From: Dacryopinax spathularia
Taxonomy: Eukaryota; Basidiomycota; Dacrymycetes; Dacrymycetales; Dacrymycetaceae
Reading direction: 5' to 3'
DNA: 64,000 nucleotides
Assembly: GCA_037974965.1 (NCBI GenBank)
Contig: JBBPFI010000007.1
Location: forward strand, 1,240,001-1,304,000
In this document: positions 12,752 through 24,594 of the stretch, piece by piece
Layout of the letters: each line of letters opens with the position of its first letter
Numbering within the stretch: the stretch's first letter is position 1
Position numbers and translations under genes: made by a program
Notes under the pieces: model-generated
Database searches by the model: none
What the model was told of the DNA's origin: nothing
Seen by the model: only the letters and a program-made list of their open reading frames with translations

Positions 12752-14370
12752 ATGCCCTTTGTCAAGCTCGAGGATGGGACGAATCTCTGGTACTATACGA
12801 ATATGCAGTTGCAGGACAACAAGCCCAAATGGAACCCTTCCAAGCCTACCGTCATGATAATCTGCGGTAAGCATCGGGGATGCTTAAGATGACTGACGCT
12901 AACAATGCGACAGGCAAGGGGCTGACCACCTTTGCCGAGCGACATATGGAGGATCCACTGCTCTGCCCATACTTTAACCTCATCGCCTTCAATATTCGCT
13001 CGACTGGCAAGACGGAAAGCGTGTTCGATCCTCGCCGAGACACTTGGATGGATGCAGCCGACCAGGCTCAAGCTATCATGCTTCTAGGCCTTCCCCCATT
13101 GCACGTTTTTGCGGCCGGCGGAGAGTTGGCACAACTCTGCGCGTTATATCTCGATGTGCTATGGGACGGACTGGTTGCGTCCATCACGTTTGTGGAGGCG
13201 GGTGCGAAGCCAGAGTGGTGAGACATTGATCTCAGCTCGCTTGAGGGTATGAGGCTGATGGATGCTCTAGTGCTTTGGAGTTCAAGGTGGACGAAGAGAC
13301 GATCACCGAAGTCATAAGGGGAATGGCTACCTACGAAGATCTCGACAGCTTTGAACGCGTGGGACATGAGTTGGCCATGTTCATCTTCGGCAACGTGCGT
13401 ATGCTCGCTCCTCGGCGCCCTCTGCTCGCTAAAATGTTCGTTTCCACATCAGGACATCTCCGACGATGTCGTGGACACGATGGTCGAGCACCTCGAAGTA
13501 TGCTACTGCGACCACAACACGCCCAGGCTCTACGATTACATGATGGAGATCCTTCATGTGAGCATGCACGGTTGAAAAACGCACTGTCTTGTCAAACCAA
13601 TGACAGGAACCCCCTCTCAACCGCGCCATTCTACAACATGTCGCTCAACCGTGTCTGTTCATCCTTGTAGGCTTCTGCCCCACCTGACGCTGCAGAGGTG
13701 CTGACACTGTTCGCAGAGCAGCTGTAACACGTTGACCGTGCCGCACCTGAGCGTCCATCCCCGCGAGTTGATCAATTCGCAAGTGCGCGTCGAAGCGTTG
13801 CAAAGTAGGTGTTGCCAAGGCTGCCGCCCCCAGTAGCTAATCCTTCATACCAGGTCCGCCTCAACCCCACATTGTAGAACCCTGGGCTCGCATGGTTTTC
13901 CAGCACTTCAGGAACTTTGTGCTCCAGCAACATCGCCCGCCTCGAGGTCGATACTCGGCGCTAGCGGCCGGTGAGATACGAAAGAGCATGTCCAAGGCTT
14001 TGGGACGACTGGCACGATTCATGGGGCGGCCGGAGCTGCTGGGACGCGATCCCATGTTATCCGCCTCGTTCTCCCAAACATCTCTACCGATTATCCGTCG
14101 ACGACAGGAATTTTGGGATGAGCTATCTGTTCTATCGTCTGGAAAGGAGACAGGCAAGATCCTAGACGCAAATGGCAGGCCGCTCCGAAAGTAAGACTGC
14201 AACAACTCGCTCTAGTTCCTGGCTTACAAACATCCCCTAGGTTTTCACAGCGGAACTTGCAAGATTATCAAATGCTCAAGAGTAAGGGCAAATACACACA
14301 TAACATTCCCATCATGTCCGTGATCTTCAGCCAAACGACGGAAAGCGAGGAAGATGAGGATACAGCATAA
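12752..14370 (+). CDS. Alpha/beta-hydrolase fold protein, tandem copy 1
   Basis: A multi-exon gene of roughly 400 aa, starting MPFVKLEDGTNLWYYTN after a short CA-rich leader. The order of motifs is that of an alpha/beta-hydrolase: a beta-strand start (KPTVMIICGKGL), FNLIAFNIRSTGKT, then FDPRRDTWMDAADQAQAIM and LHVFAAGGELAQLCALY where the nucleophile elbow should be. The usual G-x-S-x-G is absent, because the expected Ser position reads Gly. It may therefore be non-catalytic or act through another residue. The C-terminal exon ends with an acidic tail (TTESEEDEDTA). A paralogue with the same exon order follows at 15101, so this is a tandem duplication. Substrate and location are unknown; no signal peptide is seen. 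Confidence 0.75.
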
Positions 14371-15100
14371 CACTCGAGATTGCGAGAGGGAGGCAAGGAC
14401 TTGATACTTTCGATGTCAATCACGGGGACGCAAGTCTATATAGGTTGGGCAGCAAGGCGTCTCACTAGGTTTCAACTCTCGAAGGCGTTGGTATTTACGC
14501 CATGATATTTATCCCCGGTCGCCGGTAGCCGGTATAAGCAAGGTGTGCGGTGGCTTGCGGGCAGATTCTTGCGAGATGCCAGCACCGAGTTTCCCGTGGA
14601 ATCTTTGGGACCCTGCTCGGGGTTTACGACCGCCGCCCGATCATCTGAAGAACCACAAGCCACAGCGCCTCCTGGCATGCACTGATACCTTATCCCTTCG
14701 AAATTGCACGCTGAGCATTCGTGCAAGAATGTCTCGCTGGCGCTGGCTCATCTCTTCTATCCGGAGCTATCACATGGAAGCTCTATCCCGAAGCTTATGT
14801 GATCGCCTCTGGCAGTCTCTCCTGGGACATTCAGGTACCGGCGATCAGAACTGTCTGTGCATGCTTATTCAATCAAAGGTCATAAGTCTGTTCATCACGT
14901 CGAGGCTATCCGTCTACTTCGGACATCTGATGGTGGCGGCTGTAACAACCTGCGGCTAGATGCTACGCACCCTCGTTTCCTCTTGTCTGACGACTTCCAT
15001 GAAGCTCGGAAAACCACGTCGCAGCCCACAGGATTTATCTTCCTACCCGCCATAGACTCGATGTCGACCTCGCACTGTACCATCATCACATCGCTAGATC
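14371..15100. other. Spacer between the two hydrolase paralogues
   Basis: 730 bases with only unrecognised short open frames. It should contain the 3' end of copy 1 and the promoter of copy 2. The bases just before each ATG are pyrimidine- and CA-rich in both copies, but I saw no longer conserved block between the two upstream regions. Confidence 0.45.
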
Positions 15101-16728
15101 ATGCCCTATGTTGAGATAGCAGACGGTACCAAGCTATGGTATCGCACCAACATGCCCGTTCAGAGCGGTCGACCTGTGTGGGATGCGTCCAAACCGTCGG
15201 TCCTCTTGATGCAATGTGAGCACGCTAGCTGCCAGCGAAATCCGCTCTGACTATCTGCCAGGCAAAGGACTGCCGTTGTTCACGGACGGACATCTCCAAG
15301 ATCCAACGCTGAAATCCGCTTTCAATCTCATATCGTTCGATATACGATCAACGGGCAAAACCAAGAGCACATTCGATCCCCGAAGGGACACTTGGACTGA
15401 TGCAGCTGACTACGCCCAAGCGATCACACTACTCGGCCTGCCTGCCTTACATGTCTTCGCAGCCGGTGGGGAGCTGGCCCACCTCTACGCGCTGTACTTG
15501 GCAGTACTATGGGACGGATTGGTAGCTTCCATTACCTTCGTGGACGCCGGCGCTCGACCTGAATGGTAGGCTGCCGCTTGCCCCGTTCGTCGCCGCACTG
15601 ACTCCCTGCTGTTAGTGCTTTGGATTTTCAAGTGGATGAAGAAGCGATCACCGATGTTATGCGAGATATGGTTTCTTACGAGGATCTCGAGTCATTCGAA
15701 CGGATGGGACACGAGCTGGGCATGTTCATCTTCGGGAACGTGAGCGGATCCGCATTTCCTGCCTTTTTCAGTAACTCACCGGAAAACAGGATATACCGGA
15801 TGATGTTGTGGACGTCATGGTCGCCAACTTTGAGATCTACTACTCGGGTCGAGAAACGCCGCGGTTGTATGACTATATGATGGAGGTCTTGCATGTGAGC
15901 ATCGTCCTCTGAGTGCCAACGGGACGCTCATCTGCTCAAATATAGGAAGCACCGCTCAACAGACTTCTCCTGAAGCATGTCGCTCAACCATGTCTTTTTA
16001 TCACTGTCAGCATTCTCTTGTCTGTGGTGTGACTCAGCGTGATCTGACTGCCGTGCAGAGCGACTGCACGACCGTAACGCTACCGCACATCTCCATCCAT
16101 CCCGACGAGCTGATCAACGCCGAAGTACAAGTCGAGACTCTCCACAGTACGCTCCCCTCATATACCTACTCGAGTTACTAGAATGCCAACGCAGCCTAGG
16201 TCCACCGCAACCGCACATCGTCCAACCATGGTCCAAATCCGTCTTCAAGATCTTCAAGAACTTTGTCTTGGACCATCATCACCCCGAAACCAGTAAACAA
16301 GGACCCACATCCGAGAATATCAAGAACAACATGTCCACCGCTCTGCGCCGTCTCGCCCAATTTTCGGGCCGCCCGGAGTTGACGCAGCGGGATCCTATGC
16401 TCTCCGCTTCATTCTCCCAGGCGCCGGAGGAAGTTATCCGCCGACGGCAAGCATTCTGGGACGAGCTGATGATGCTCTTGCCGCAGAAAGAGCTGGGAAA
16501 GGTGCTGGACAGTAATGGGAAGCCGTTTCGCAAGTACGTCCCTCCTCCGCCCACTGTCTCCCGAGGCGATGCTTACCTAGTGGGCACAGATTCTCGGAAC
16601 GGAATCTGAACGACTACCAAGCGCTCAAGACGCCGATGAGTAGCGGGAACGGGACGGGGTTCATGTCCGTCACGTTTAGCGAGACCACCGAGTCTCGGGA
16701 GGAGGAAGAGGAGGGCGTACTGGCCTGA
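15101..16728 (+). CDS. Alpha/beta-hydrolase fold protein, tandem copy 2
   Basis: Paralogue of the gene at 12752 with the same exon layout: MPYVEIADGTKLWYRTN, FNLISFDIRSTGKTKSTFD, LGLPALHVFAAGGELAHLY, ALDFQVDEEAITDVM, TPRLYDYMMEVLH, and the C-terminal block HISIHPDELINAEVQVETLHS. As in copy 1, the nucleophile elbow reads FAAGGE rather than G-x-S-x-G. The two differ at many residues but keep intron positions, so the duplication is not very recent. It ends with an acidic tail (EEEEEGVLA). Roughly 400 aa, no signal peptide or membrane segment. Function unknown; a hydrolase annotation should be treated as a fold assignment only. Confidence 0.75.
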
Positions 16729-17256
16729 AATCTCTTCTGTTACTGCTTCTTTCGAGTCGGGGTCAATGCGAAACAGACCTTAAGTATACTCATGATACCA
16801 ATCCCACATCTCGTAGTCGTCCGAAGGAAGTGCCCTGGATGACCTTCCTTGGGGGAATGGGGAATCGTTGAAAGTTGCGCATAAATTCCATCACATCTAA
16901 ACAAACCTCTGTACGTATGTATGTGTATGCTACAGCGGAGCGTCCCAACCCCCAAAAGGGGTATGTAAGCACTACAAGCGTCCTTCTTTTCACAGGCACC
17001 AGGCACCTCAACAACAAAACGCCGAAAACAAAGAAAGTCGAACAAAGCCTCCGAAAAAGGAGGGGAGGGGGGAGGGCAGGTGCTTCGGAAGAAATAAGGG
17101 TGGGGATATAGGCAATAGAAGACGGAGGGTATGTACGAAAATAGGGTTGGGAGGAAGGATAGTCGCCAGAAAATAAAGTAGTCAAAATGAAAGAACGCAC
17201 TCAGTCAAGAAGACAAGTATGCTGAGAAGAGAAAAGGGCAGCATAAACGCGGGTGC
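16729..17256. other. Convergent intergenic region
   Basis: About 530 bases between the 3' ends of hydrolase copy 2 (plus) and the glucanase (minus). It likely holds both 3' UTRs. A run of A/G-rich sequence lies near 17030-17110. No gene or RNA was recognised. Confidence 0.45.
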
Positions 17257-19420
17257 TCAAGCCATAGCCGTACTAGTCGGCGCCAGCGTCTGCGTAATCA
17301 CCCCACTCGTATACGTCCCCCCAGCACTAACACTCGTAAAGCTCTCATTCCCCCACCTCTCACCCGGCACGCTCCCACATCCCTGCTGCAGTCCCTGGAG
17401 CCAACTGACGGTGCTCTCGTTCCTATCACTCGGCGTGGCGATTACCCCTCCTTCCGCGAGGAGATCAAGGAATGAGTACTGTTTTTGCTGGTTTGGAGGG
17501 GCGGCGAGGACGCCGAGCTGGGAGGTGTTCGCGCGGAGAGACCAGAATACCGACCCTGCGGACCAAGACCAGGCTGTGAGTTGTTGCGTATAGAACTGCT
17601 GCTCGAACGAGGTGTCGTTCACACCGGTGGTGAGGGACCATTCGGTCACGGCGACCGGCACGGGGTAGCCTTCGTAGGAAGAGGCGTCTTGACATACTTG
17701 ATATAGGATGTTCGCTTGGTCTGTCTGGAGCGGGAAGTTCCCGGGGTAGGGGTGATCTTCCAGGATGAGGTAGTTGGGGTCTTTGCCAGTGACGAAATCG
17801 CGCCAGTATTCCAGGTGGTCTGTATTCGGGAACCCGTGGTGGAAGATCATCGGCACGGGATCGTCCCGCTGCGTACAGGCCGCATACGCCCGCTCGTAGT
17901 AGGCACGGAGGACGGCAAAGTTGTCGTCTGAGTTCGGGCGGGGCTCGTTGCAGACTTCGATGGCGCTCACGACGGAACGGTAGGGCGAGGAGGTGATCCA
18001 GTTGAGTGCGGTTTGGAGGGTCGCGTCGGACCGGTTTTGGTACGCGGGCTGGTAGAACCGCACGTCGGAGGTGTTGTGTCCGGATTGTTGTTCGCCGTTT
18101 TGCGAGCCGGGGAGGCCGTGCAGGTCGACGAGGACGTACACTGCAACGCAAGCATGCATCAGTCATCGCTGATCCGGGGGCCACGAGGCTGAGGAGGGTG
18201 CGAGGCGAAGGAGAGAGGGAGGCAGGCGAGAAGAAATGGAGAGAAGTGGGAGGGGAAAGACTCACTCCCGCGCTTATAAGCCCACTCCATCACCCTCTCC
18301 AACCTGTCCAACTGCCCCGCCTGGACATACGGTTCCCCCTCCACCACCCCAATCCACGCCCAATACCCCGTCGGCACCCTAATCGTATTCACCCCCGCCC
18401 TCCAAACCCGCTCAATATCCTCCTCCGTGACCCATGAATCCCAGTGCGCCTGCAACAGGGAAGCAGTCGCCCCGGAGGAGGAGGAGGAGGAGGTGAGGTT
18501 GGAGAACGTCCATTCGTCCCATGCGTCCGGGGAGCTGACGCTGACGAACCAGTCCTCGGACATCCAGCGTTCGAGGACGAGGTAGTTGCCGAGGGAGATA
18601 CCGACCATCTTTGTGCTGGGGTCGGTCCAGTTCCATTTCGGGAGGGGGGTGATCCTGCCCACATACCCCCGCACGCATCAGCACCTGCTCCTTCTTGTGA
18701 AAGAGAGAGGAGAAGAGCGTACCCAGTGACGTTGTAAGCCGGCGCAGCGGGCGCAGTCGAGTTACCCGAAGTCGTGCTATTCCCCGCACTCCCTCCTGCT
18801 CCGCTCCCACCAGAACCAGTGCCCGTCCCCGTCCCAGCGCCACTAGAAGAAACAGCAGCAGCCTGCTCATCCCCCCTCCTAACCCCCAACCCCGCTCCAA
18901 GCCCCACAGCAAGCGCCACAAGCGCCAACAGTCCCAGCCCCGCACACACTAGAACCCAACGGCGGCGATACCACGGCACCTGCTTTTGGGGAGCGCGGCG
19001 CGTACCGTCGAAGAACGCTTGGACGGAGTTCCTCGCCCCTGCTCCTGCTCCTGCTCCGGCTCGAGGGTCGTCTGTGTATCCGCTGCCCCAGCCTTCGCCG
19101 GAGTAGAAGTACGGCCCTTCCCCCGGTTTATACGTTCCCGCTCCGTACCCATATCCGTAGCCCCCTTGGCCCGAAGAGCTCATAGCCGGTGAGTCGGGCG
19201 GAGACTGGCCAGCTTCCATAGACTTCCCACGGCCGAGCTCGGTCATTGGTGTTGCAGCTTGGCGGTCTGTGTAGCCGCGCTGGGAGGTATGGGGCGGGAG
19301 GGAAGGGGGTGTGCGGTACGCTGAGGAGGAGTAGGAGGAGTAGAGCGTTCGTGCGCCTTGAGGGAGGTGGGGGGTGGAGGATGCTGGGGAGGGGGAGAGG
19401 AGGTCGCGTTGGGATGACAT
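17257..19420 (-). CDS. Membrane-anchored glucan 1,3-beta-glucosidase, GH5 family
   Basis: Three exons. The N-terminal 140 residues are cytoplasmic, low complexity and Ser/Tyr/Gly-rich. They are followed by a basic flank and one membrane segment (RRWVLVCAGLGLLALVALAV), giving a type II protein like fungal exo-1,3-glucanase D. A Gly/Ser/Thr linker leads to the GH5 barrel: KMVGISLGNYLVLERWM, VNTIRVPTGYWAW, VLVDLHGLPGSQNG. The acid/base Glu lies in IEVCNEPRP and the nucleophile Glu in AVTEWSLT. DLHG and NEP are the classical family signatures. Several N-glycosylation sequons are present. The enzyme should trim or remodel cell-wall beta-1,3-glucan at the cell surface or in the secretory pathway. 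The stop codon is at 17257-17259. Confidence 0.9.
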
Positions 19421-21201
19421 TGTTCGTGCGAGGTCCTACTTGAAGGGTTGGGGGAGAGGCGATGGGGGGGGGAGAGGCGATGGGAGGGGCGGTAAGGAGG
19501 GGTGACGCTGCCGGTTGAGAGGGTATGAGCGGTCGATGGTTGGTGTGAGGCGGTCAGGAGGACGACGACGGGCGGTCCAAGGCAGTAGAGAGGTCGTCCA
19601 GCAGAGCAGACGACAACAGCCAATGCACAGAGGTAGCAAATCAAGCAGAGCAGTCCACTAGCGAGGCGTAGACAAAAGGACAACCAAGCACCCGAACAAC
19701 GAGGTCCAGTACCAGTGACCAAACAAGCTGACGCAGACAGAGGCAGACGCTATTATGAGGTACGTGCCCCGAATGGGATTACGAGCAAGAGGCGAATGAA
19801 TGACGTCCTTTGGGTGCGCGAGGATGAGCCGGGAAGAAGCAGAAGGACGGAAGGTCGATGTGTGCGCGTGTATGCGCGTGGAGGGCGAAGGCGTGGAGCG
19901 GGCTGTGTGCTGCTCAACACGCTTGACGTTGATGTTGACGATGGAGGTGGACAGAAAGCAAGGAGTGTGCAGAGCGAGCGGCGACGGAGGCGGCGGCAGA
20001 TAAAAAGGAACGAGGGCAACGTCGTCCAGCGACCACGGCGACAGTGAGCGGCGATAAAACACCCCCGTCCCGGGAGTCGAGAGCCCAGAAAGGTCCAAGC
20101 GAAGAGAAGACACCCCGGGAGCGAGAGGGGACGATCAACTCGCTCCCACGCCCTCGGAACGGCTAATCCTCCCATCCCTCCCTTCGCAGCCACACAGCAG
20201 TCGAAAATAGATAGACACCGCCCATTTTGGGCCTTCGCGACGGTCTCTTGTCTGTCCCATACCAACGCGCCGGGAAGCGGACGGGCAGAAGACAAAGCAG
20301 GGTGTGTGGCACACAACCCTCGTTTCGGAATGCGACACCCCCAGCTGAGACCGTAAGGGGTTATTACTTGGGAGATAAATGGAAGGGTGACGTCACGCTG
20401 ACGCTCTGGAATGGGAGATGGGAGAGATAAGCACGCGGACGTTTCACGGCCAGGCCGGGTGGCTGTGCCTTTGCAAGAGGGGATTTTGGTGCCTGGACTG
20501 AATGGGGCGCGGCGATGATGACATCTTCATCTTCATCTTTTATTCTCAGAGAATGTGTTGTTCTGGCCGATCGTTTCTCTTCGAGCAGTTCAAGAACGAG
20601 CAACTCGAATCCTTCTGCCCTCTTTCTTGGATAATGGAACTTCAGACCTTGGCGAGAAAAATGCAATCTCGCTACCATATCCGATTACCACTGATCCGGC
20701 AAAAGCCTCCGTGCGCAGCAACGCCGATCAGCAGCAACCACAACCCACGGCTTTGTTCCTTCTGATCGTTCCGTTCCAATCCAGTCCTCGTCGCGAGCGA
20801 GACATACACACAGGCGCGACGCGCCCATCGCTTGCGCCGTTCAGTGCTTGACGACTACCTGCTAGATCTACTTAGCTTGGATGCAATAAAGTTACAAGTA
20901 CTCTTGTTCATCAAATATTCTCTTCTCCAGTCGCTGTTATCACGAACACCCCGGAATCCCTCCCTAAAAGCTCCCGCGAAAGAACTTCGCCAACTCACTT
21001 CTCCTCCACCATCTTAGCCAGCCAGCCAGCCAGCCAGCGAGACAACTGTACTGCCCCTCTGAGAGCCCGCACGGTGTATTTACGGACAATGAACGTCTGT
21101 GCACCTTGCTGTGGGATTTGTAAGTTGTAACTTGTTGCTGCCCGACCTCAACTGGCTCCTCTTGAGGGTGTGGACCTTCTGTATAAGATTAAGAGTGTAA
21201 G
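19421..21201. other. Long divergent intergenic region
   Basis: Nearly 1.8 kb between the glucanase (minus) and the deacetylase (plus). It is rich in purine and pyrimidine tracts, including G-rich runs at 19448-19500 and a short CAGC-type repeat (agccagccagccagccagc) near 21016. Open frames of up to 187 aa on the minus strand are low complexity, with no recognisable domain and no obvious exon structure. I treat the stretch as promoters and 5' leaders of the two genes. Confidence 0.4.
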
Positions 21202-22701
21202 ATGCCTAAGAAAGCGATGGTCTGTTTTGGCGTGGACGTAGATGCAGTTGCCGGTCCGTCCCTCCCCTCTCCTCCCCACTCGCAACCCCAATCTTCACCC
21301 ACCCCTGAGCTCACTCATACCACACCCTATGAACAGGCTGGTACGTCCCGCACCTTCCTTCCCACCCCCGAACCGAACAGGTTGTCTGACCTGAATGGTG
21401 GATTGACGCAGGCTGGGCTCGTACGGCGGCGAAAACTCCCCGCTCGATATTTCTCGCGGGATGTTCGCGGGCGAGGTTGGGACGGCGAGGCTGTTGAGGT
21501 TGTTTGGGAAGTATGGGATTAAGGCTTCTTGGGCTGTGCGTCTCTCCCCACTTTACCCTCGCTCCAACAGCCCACATTGGAGATCGGGAGAGCTTCTTCC
21601 CGGAAGTGGGACGAGCGGTACGGCGGCATGTTGATGAAGTGCGCAGATACCGGGTCATTCGTGGGAGACGTTTCCCGAGCAGATGATGGCTGTCAAAGAG
21701 GCGGGGCACGAGATCGTCCTGCACGGTACGCCTCACCACCCTCTCCTGAGGATCTATGTGCTGAAGCAGGGGTAGGCTATTCGCACGAAGTTCGTTCGTC
21801 CTGGTCCATACAGAGGGCGACTGGCTGATGGAGGGTAGAACCCGATCGCGATGACTCCTGAGCAGGAGGCTGAGGTGCTGGAGCATACGATGAAGGTGGG
21901 CTGCTTCACTCACCGCCAGGGAGTCGTGATTGAGGCAATGTTATAGATCGCAACCAAGTTCTGCGGCGAAGCGCCGTGAGCTCCTCCTCTCTGGATCAGT
22001 GGTCCTAAAGCTGACACCACAGCACGCAGCATCGGCTACGTCGCCCCCTGGTGCGAAAACTCGCCCTCCACGAACAGCCTGCTCCTCTCGCACGGCATCC
22101 AATACTCGCGCAGCAACATGCACCGCGACAGCGAGGCGTACTACGGCCGCACGGGCGACAGCTGGACAAAGATCGACTATTCCGCCCCTGCGGCGACGTG
22201 GATGAAGCCCCTCGTGAGGGGCACGCCGAGCGGGATTGTGGAGATCCCCGCGAGCTGGTACTTGGACGATATGGAGCCGTTTATGTTTATTAAACAGTTT
22301 GAGAACTCGCATGGGTGGGTGGATACGAGGGTTGTGGAGGATTTGTGGAAAGATCAGTTTACGTGCGTGTTCACTCTTCATCTTTGCCTTACGGTCTCTG
22401 GGAGGAGAAGAGGCTAACGGCTGCGGTAGGTACTTCTATCGCGAGTACGAGGAGTTCGTCTTTCCAATCACCATCCATCCGGACGTCTCGGGCCACCCAC
22501 ATGTGATCCTCATGCTGGAACGATTCATCGAGTGGGTCAACACTGTACGTAGCCGACCCACCCTTCTCCCATCGCGAACCGCCTAACCGTTGTGCTCAGC
22601 ATGAAGGAGCCCAATGGGTAACGATGAAAGAGATGAGCGACGATTTCAAGCGCAAGCAACCGACCCCAGGTGCGGGTGACGACCTGCCAGTGAACGCCTA
22701 G
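21202..22701 (+). CDS. Polysaccharide deacetylase family protein
   Basis: Six or seven exons. The start [18 protein letters not shown] gives the metal-binding Asp motif. Splicing then gives [34 protein letters not shown] joined to [23 protein letters not shown], and LHG joined to [18 protein letters not shown]. These are the NodB-homology motifs 1 and 2 (Asp and His-x-x-x-His). Later blocks read [11 protein letters not shown] and [21 protein letters not shown], the last with the conserved His. No signal peptide is present, so the protein is probably cytosolic, as in the subgroup annotated as peptidoglycan/xylan/chitin deacetylase or allantoinase-like. The natural substrate cannot be told from sequence. 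The second intron (about 21537-21644) is longer than average. Confidence 0.8.
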
Positions 22702-22781
22702 CCTCTATGTACCTCCATCCTTCTATTGCGCATCTAGAGCTACAAACAAGTCTAAGAAATACATCGTCCAATCTATGTAAA

Positions 22782-24088
22782 TCATGAAACCTCCGCCCCC
22801 AAAGCCTCAGCAAGCTTCCTCGCTCTCCGCTTCACTTCCCCCCTCGCGCCCATGACGGTCAGCCGTATGTCTACTCCCTTCAGCTCTGCACTCTCTTCTT
22901 GCATGGGAGTGAGCTCAAATCGCCCAAAGGCCCAGTTGAGGATATGCATCCCTCTTGGTAGGCGGACGAAGCCTTTCACTCGGTAAATCTCCTCTTTCGG
23001 CAGTGCCGACAACGCACTAGTGAGCGTCTGCTCCTCCAAACACGCCGACGCATGTGGTGCATGATCGTGCCCCTCCTCATGCTGATGCTCATGCCCGGGC
23101 CCATGATGCGCCGCGCCGTGAGCATGCGGATCATCCCCCCCTCTCCAAACAGTCGCAGTCTCAACCTCATCATGATGCCCCCCTTCCCTCTGCACATCCA
23201 TCTTCGGATCATGCAGCTGATAAAGCTTCGAGTCCAAGTTAAATATCAACGACGGGTCGACTCCCACTCCCCTCGGACAGCGGATCTTAGGTGTGAGGTC
23301 GTTCAGCGTGTTCAGGTGGTCGATGACGATATCGAGCTGTCTTTCCGATACGTTTTCGTATTTGTTCTGTCCCGCCCTCTGTTAGCATGCGCCACGCGCG
23401 AGAGCCAGAGAGGCAGAGCCAGAGTCCAGAGAGAGGTAGAGGTGGGAGGGAAGGACGCACGATAAGGAGGATGTCGGTGTACGTGGCTTGCATCTTCGCG
23501 GTCGGACTCGTATCCTCATACCCCGTAAAGTTCTCGGCGTCTATGACGGTCACGATAGCGTCCAGCTTGAACCCGCCATGCGTCTCCTTCTCCAGCTCGC
23601 GGATCTGCCACGCGATCGTAGCCGGGAACGCTGACCCTCTGCCCCTCGTTCAGTTCCTGGTGTCTTACAGGAGCAGCGAGAAAGGAAGGGATGAGGGAGG
23701 GAGGGAGGCAGGAAGGAGGGGTGACGTACGAGCACTCGATGATTATTCGGTCTGGGGCAAAGTTCTGACGGATCTCGAGGAGAGCGGTCTTCATCTGCCC
23801 GACGAGGACGCAGCACATGCACCCATTGAGGATCTCGCTGACCGACGCTAAGGAGGACTGCTTGGCAAGCTGGCTGTCCACTGACTCATCCCTTCAGTTG
23901 ATCATCATTGGACAGAGAGGCGGAGGCGCACCTTCGACATCGCCGAACTCGTTCTTGAGCAGGACGACCTTGTAGTCCTTTGGTAGTTGGGGCAACAGGG
24001 AGAGAATCAAGGACGTCTTGCCCGCGCCCAGGAACCCAGTGAACACCGTCACCGGTATCCCGCTACGCAGCTCAGCAGCGTCTCCCAT
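22782..24088 (-). CDS. ZNG1/CobW-type zinc metallochaperone GTPase
   Basis: Starts MGDAAELRSGIPVTVFTGFLGAGKTSL with a perfect G1 P-loop, then KVVLLKNEFGDVE. After an intron comes EILNGCMCCVLVGQMKTAL, with the CxCC metal-binding motif diagnostic of the COG0523 (CobW/ZNG1) family. IIIECS, VTVIDAENF and NKYENVSERQL follow as G3/G4-like segments. A His-rich loop of about 35 residues (around 23040-23200 on the minus strand) precedes the C-terminal CobW domain (IYRVKGFVRLPRGMHILNW). Family members use GTP to pass zinc to client enzymes such as methionine aminopeptidase. The gene lies only 80 bases from the convergent deacetylase. Four to five exons. Confidence 0.88.
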
Positions 24089-24243
24089 GTTCTATAACGC
24101 AGCCAGTGCGGTCAAAGTCGAAGGATATGGGGCCGGTCTACGTTCTGTCCGCTCTGCCAGCTTTCCGCATCGTCCACAGTCCGCCGGTCCTCGCCGCCAG
24201 GGTCCGCACATATCTACTGTACGTAAGCTGGGGACGGAGGTAG

Positions 24244-24258
24244 AAAAAAATAAAACGT
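24244..24258 (-). terminator. Pol III T-run terminator of tRNA-Arg
   Basis: Read on the minus strand, a T4 and then a T7 run lie within 20 bases of the 3' end of the tRNA gene. T-runs of four or more directly downstream are the normal RNA polymerase III stop signal. Confidence 0.75.
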
Positions 24259-24262
24259 TTTT

Positions 24263-24364
24263 GAGGCCTGCCAGGATCGAACTGACGACCTTTGGTTTCC
24301 ACCTTTGCTCCAGTAAGGAACGCAGGACCGAAGACCAACGCGGTAACCGCTCCGCTAAGACCCC
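24263..24364 (-). tRNA. tRNA-Arg (anticodon TCG) with a 30-nt intron
   Basis: The minus strand folds as a cloverleaf. The acceptor stem GGGGTCT/AGGCCTC has seven pairs, two of them G-T. The D stem is GCGG/CCGC with loop AGCGGTTA. The anticodon stem is TTGGT/ACCAA, the variable loop AGGTC, the T stem GTCAG/CTGGC with loop TTCGATC, and the discriminator is A. The box A consensus (TAGCGGAGCGG) and box B (GTTCGATCC) are present. The anticodon loop reads C-T-TCG-G, then a 30-nt insert at the canonical 37/38 intron position, then A. The mature length is 72 nt. The anticodon TCG reads CGA. It sits between two minus-strand genes. Confidence 0.85.
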
Positions 24365-24594
24365 TTCCAACATCAGCCTATTCTCTCAAATACATCATAT
24401 ACATCAGCAGACCTCCTCTGGGCTGGCTTGGCGGCTTCGTGCCGTACCTCCCCCAACTTGACAGCACAACACACCTCACCGACGCTCGTCTTCCGGCAGT
24501 ACGTATCATCTCATCTCATTTCTATCATATCATACTGCATACTTACAGCCTTTTCTTCACTTTCTTCCTGAACTCATTCCACCACGCTAACGCC

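Noticed and set aside
19753-20316. 187-aa minus-strand frame upstream of the glucanase
   Set aside because: No domain, no ATG-supported splice chain, overlaps other frames of equal length. More likely promoter or 5' leader.
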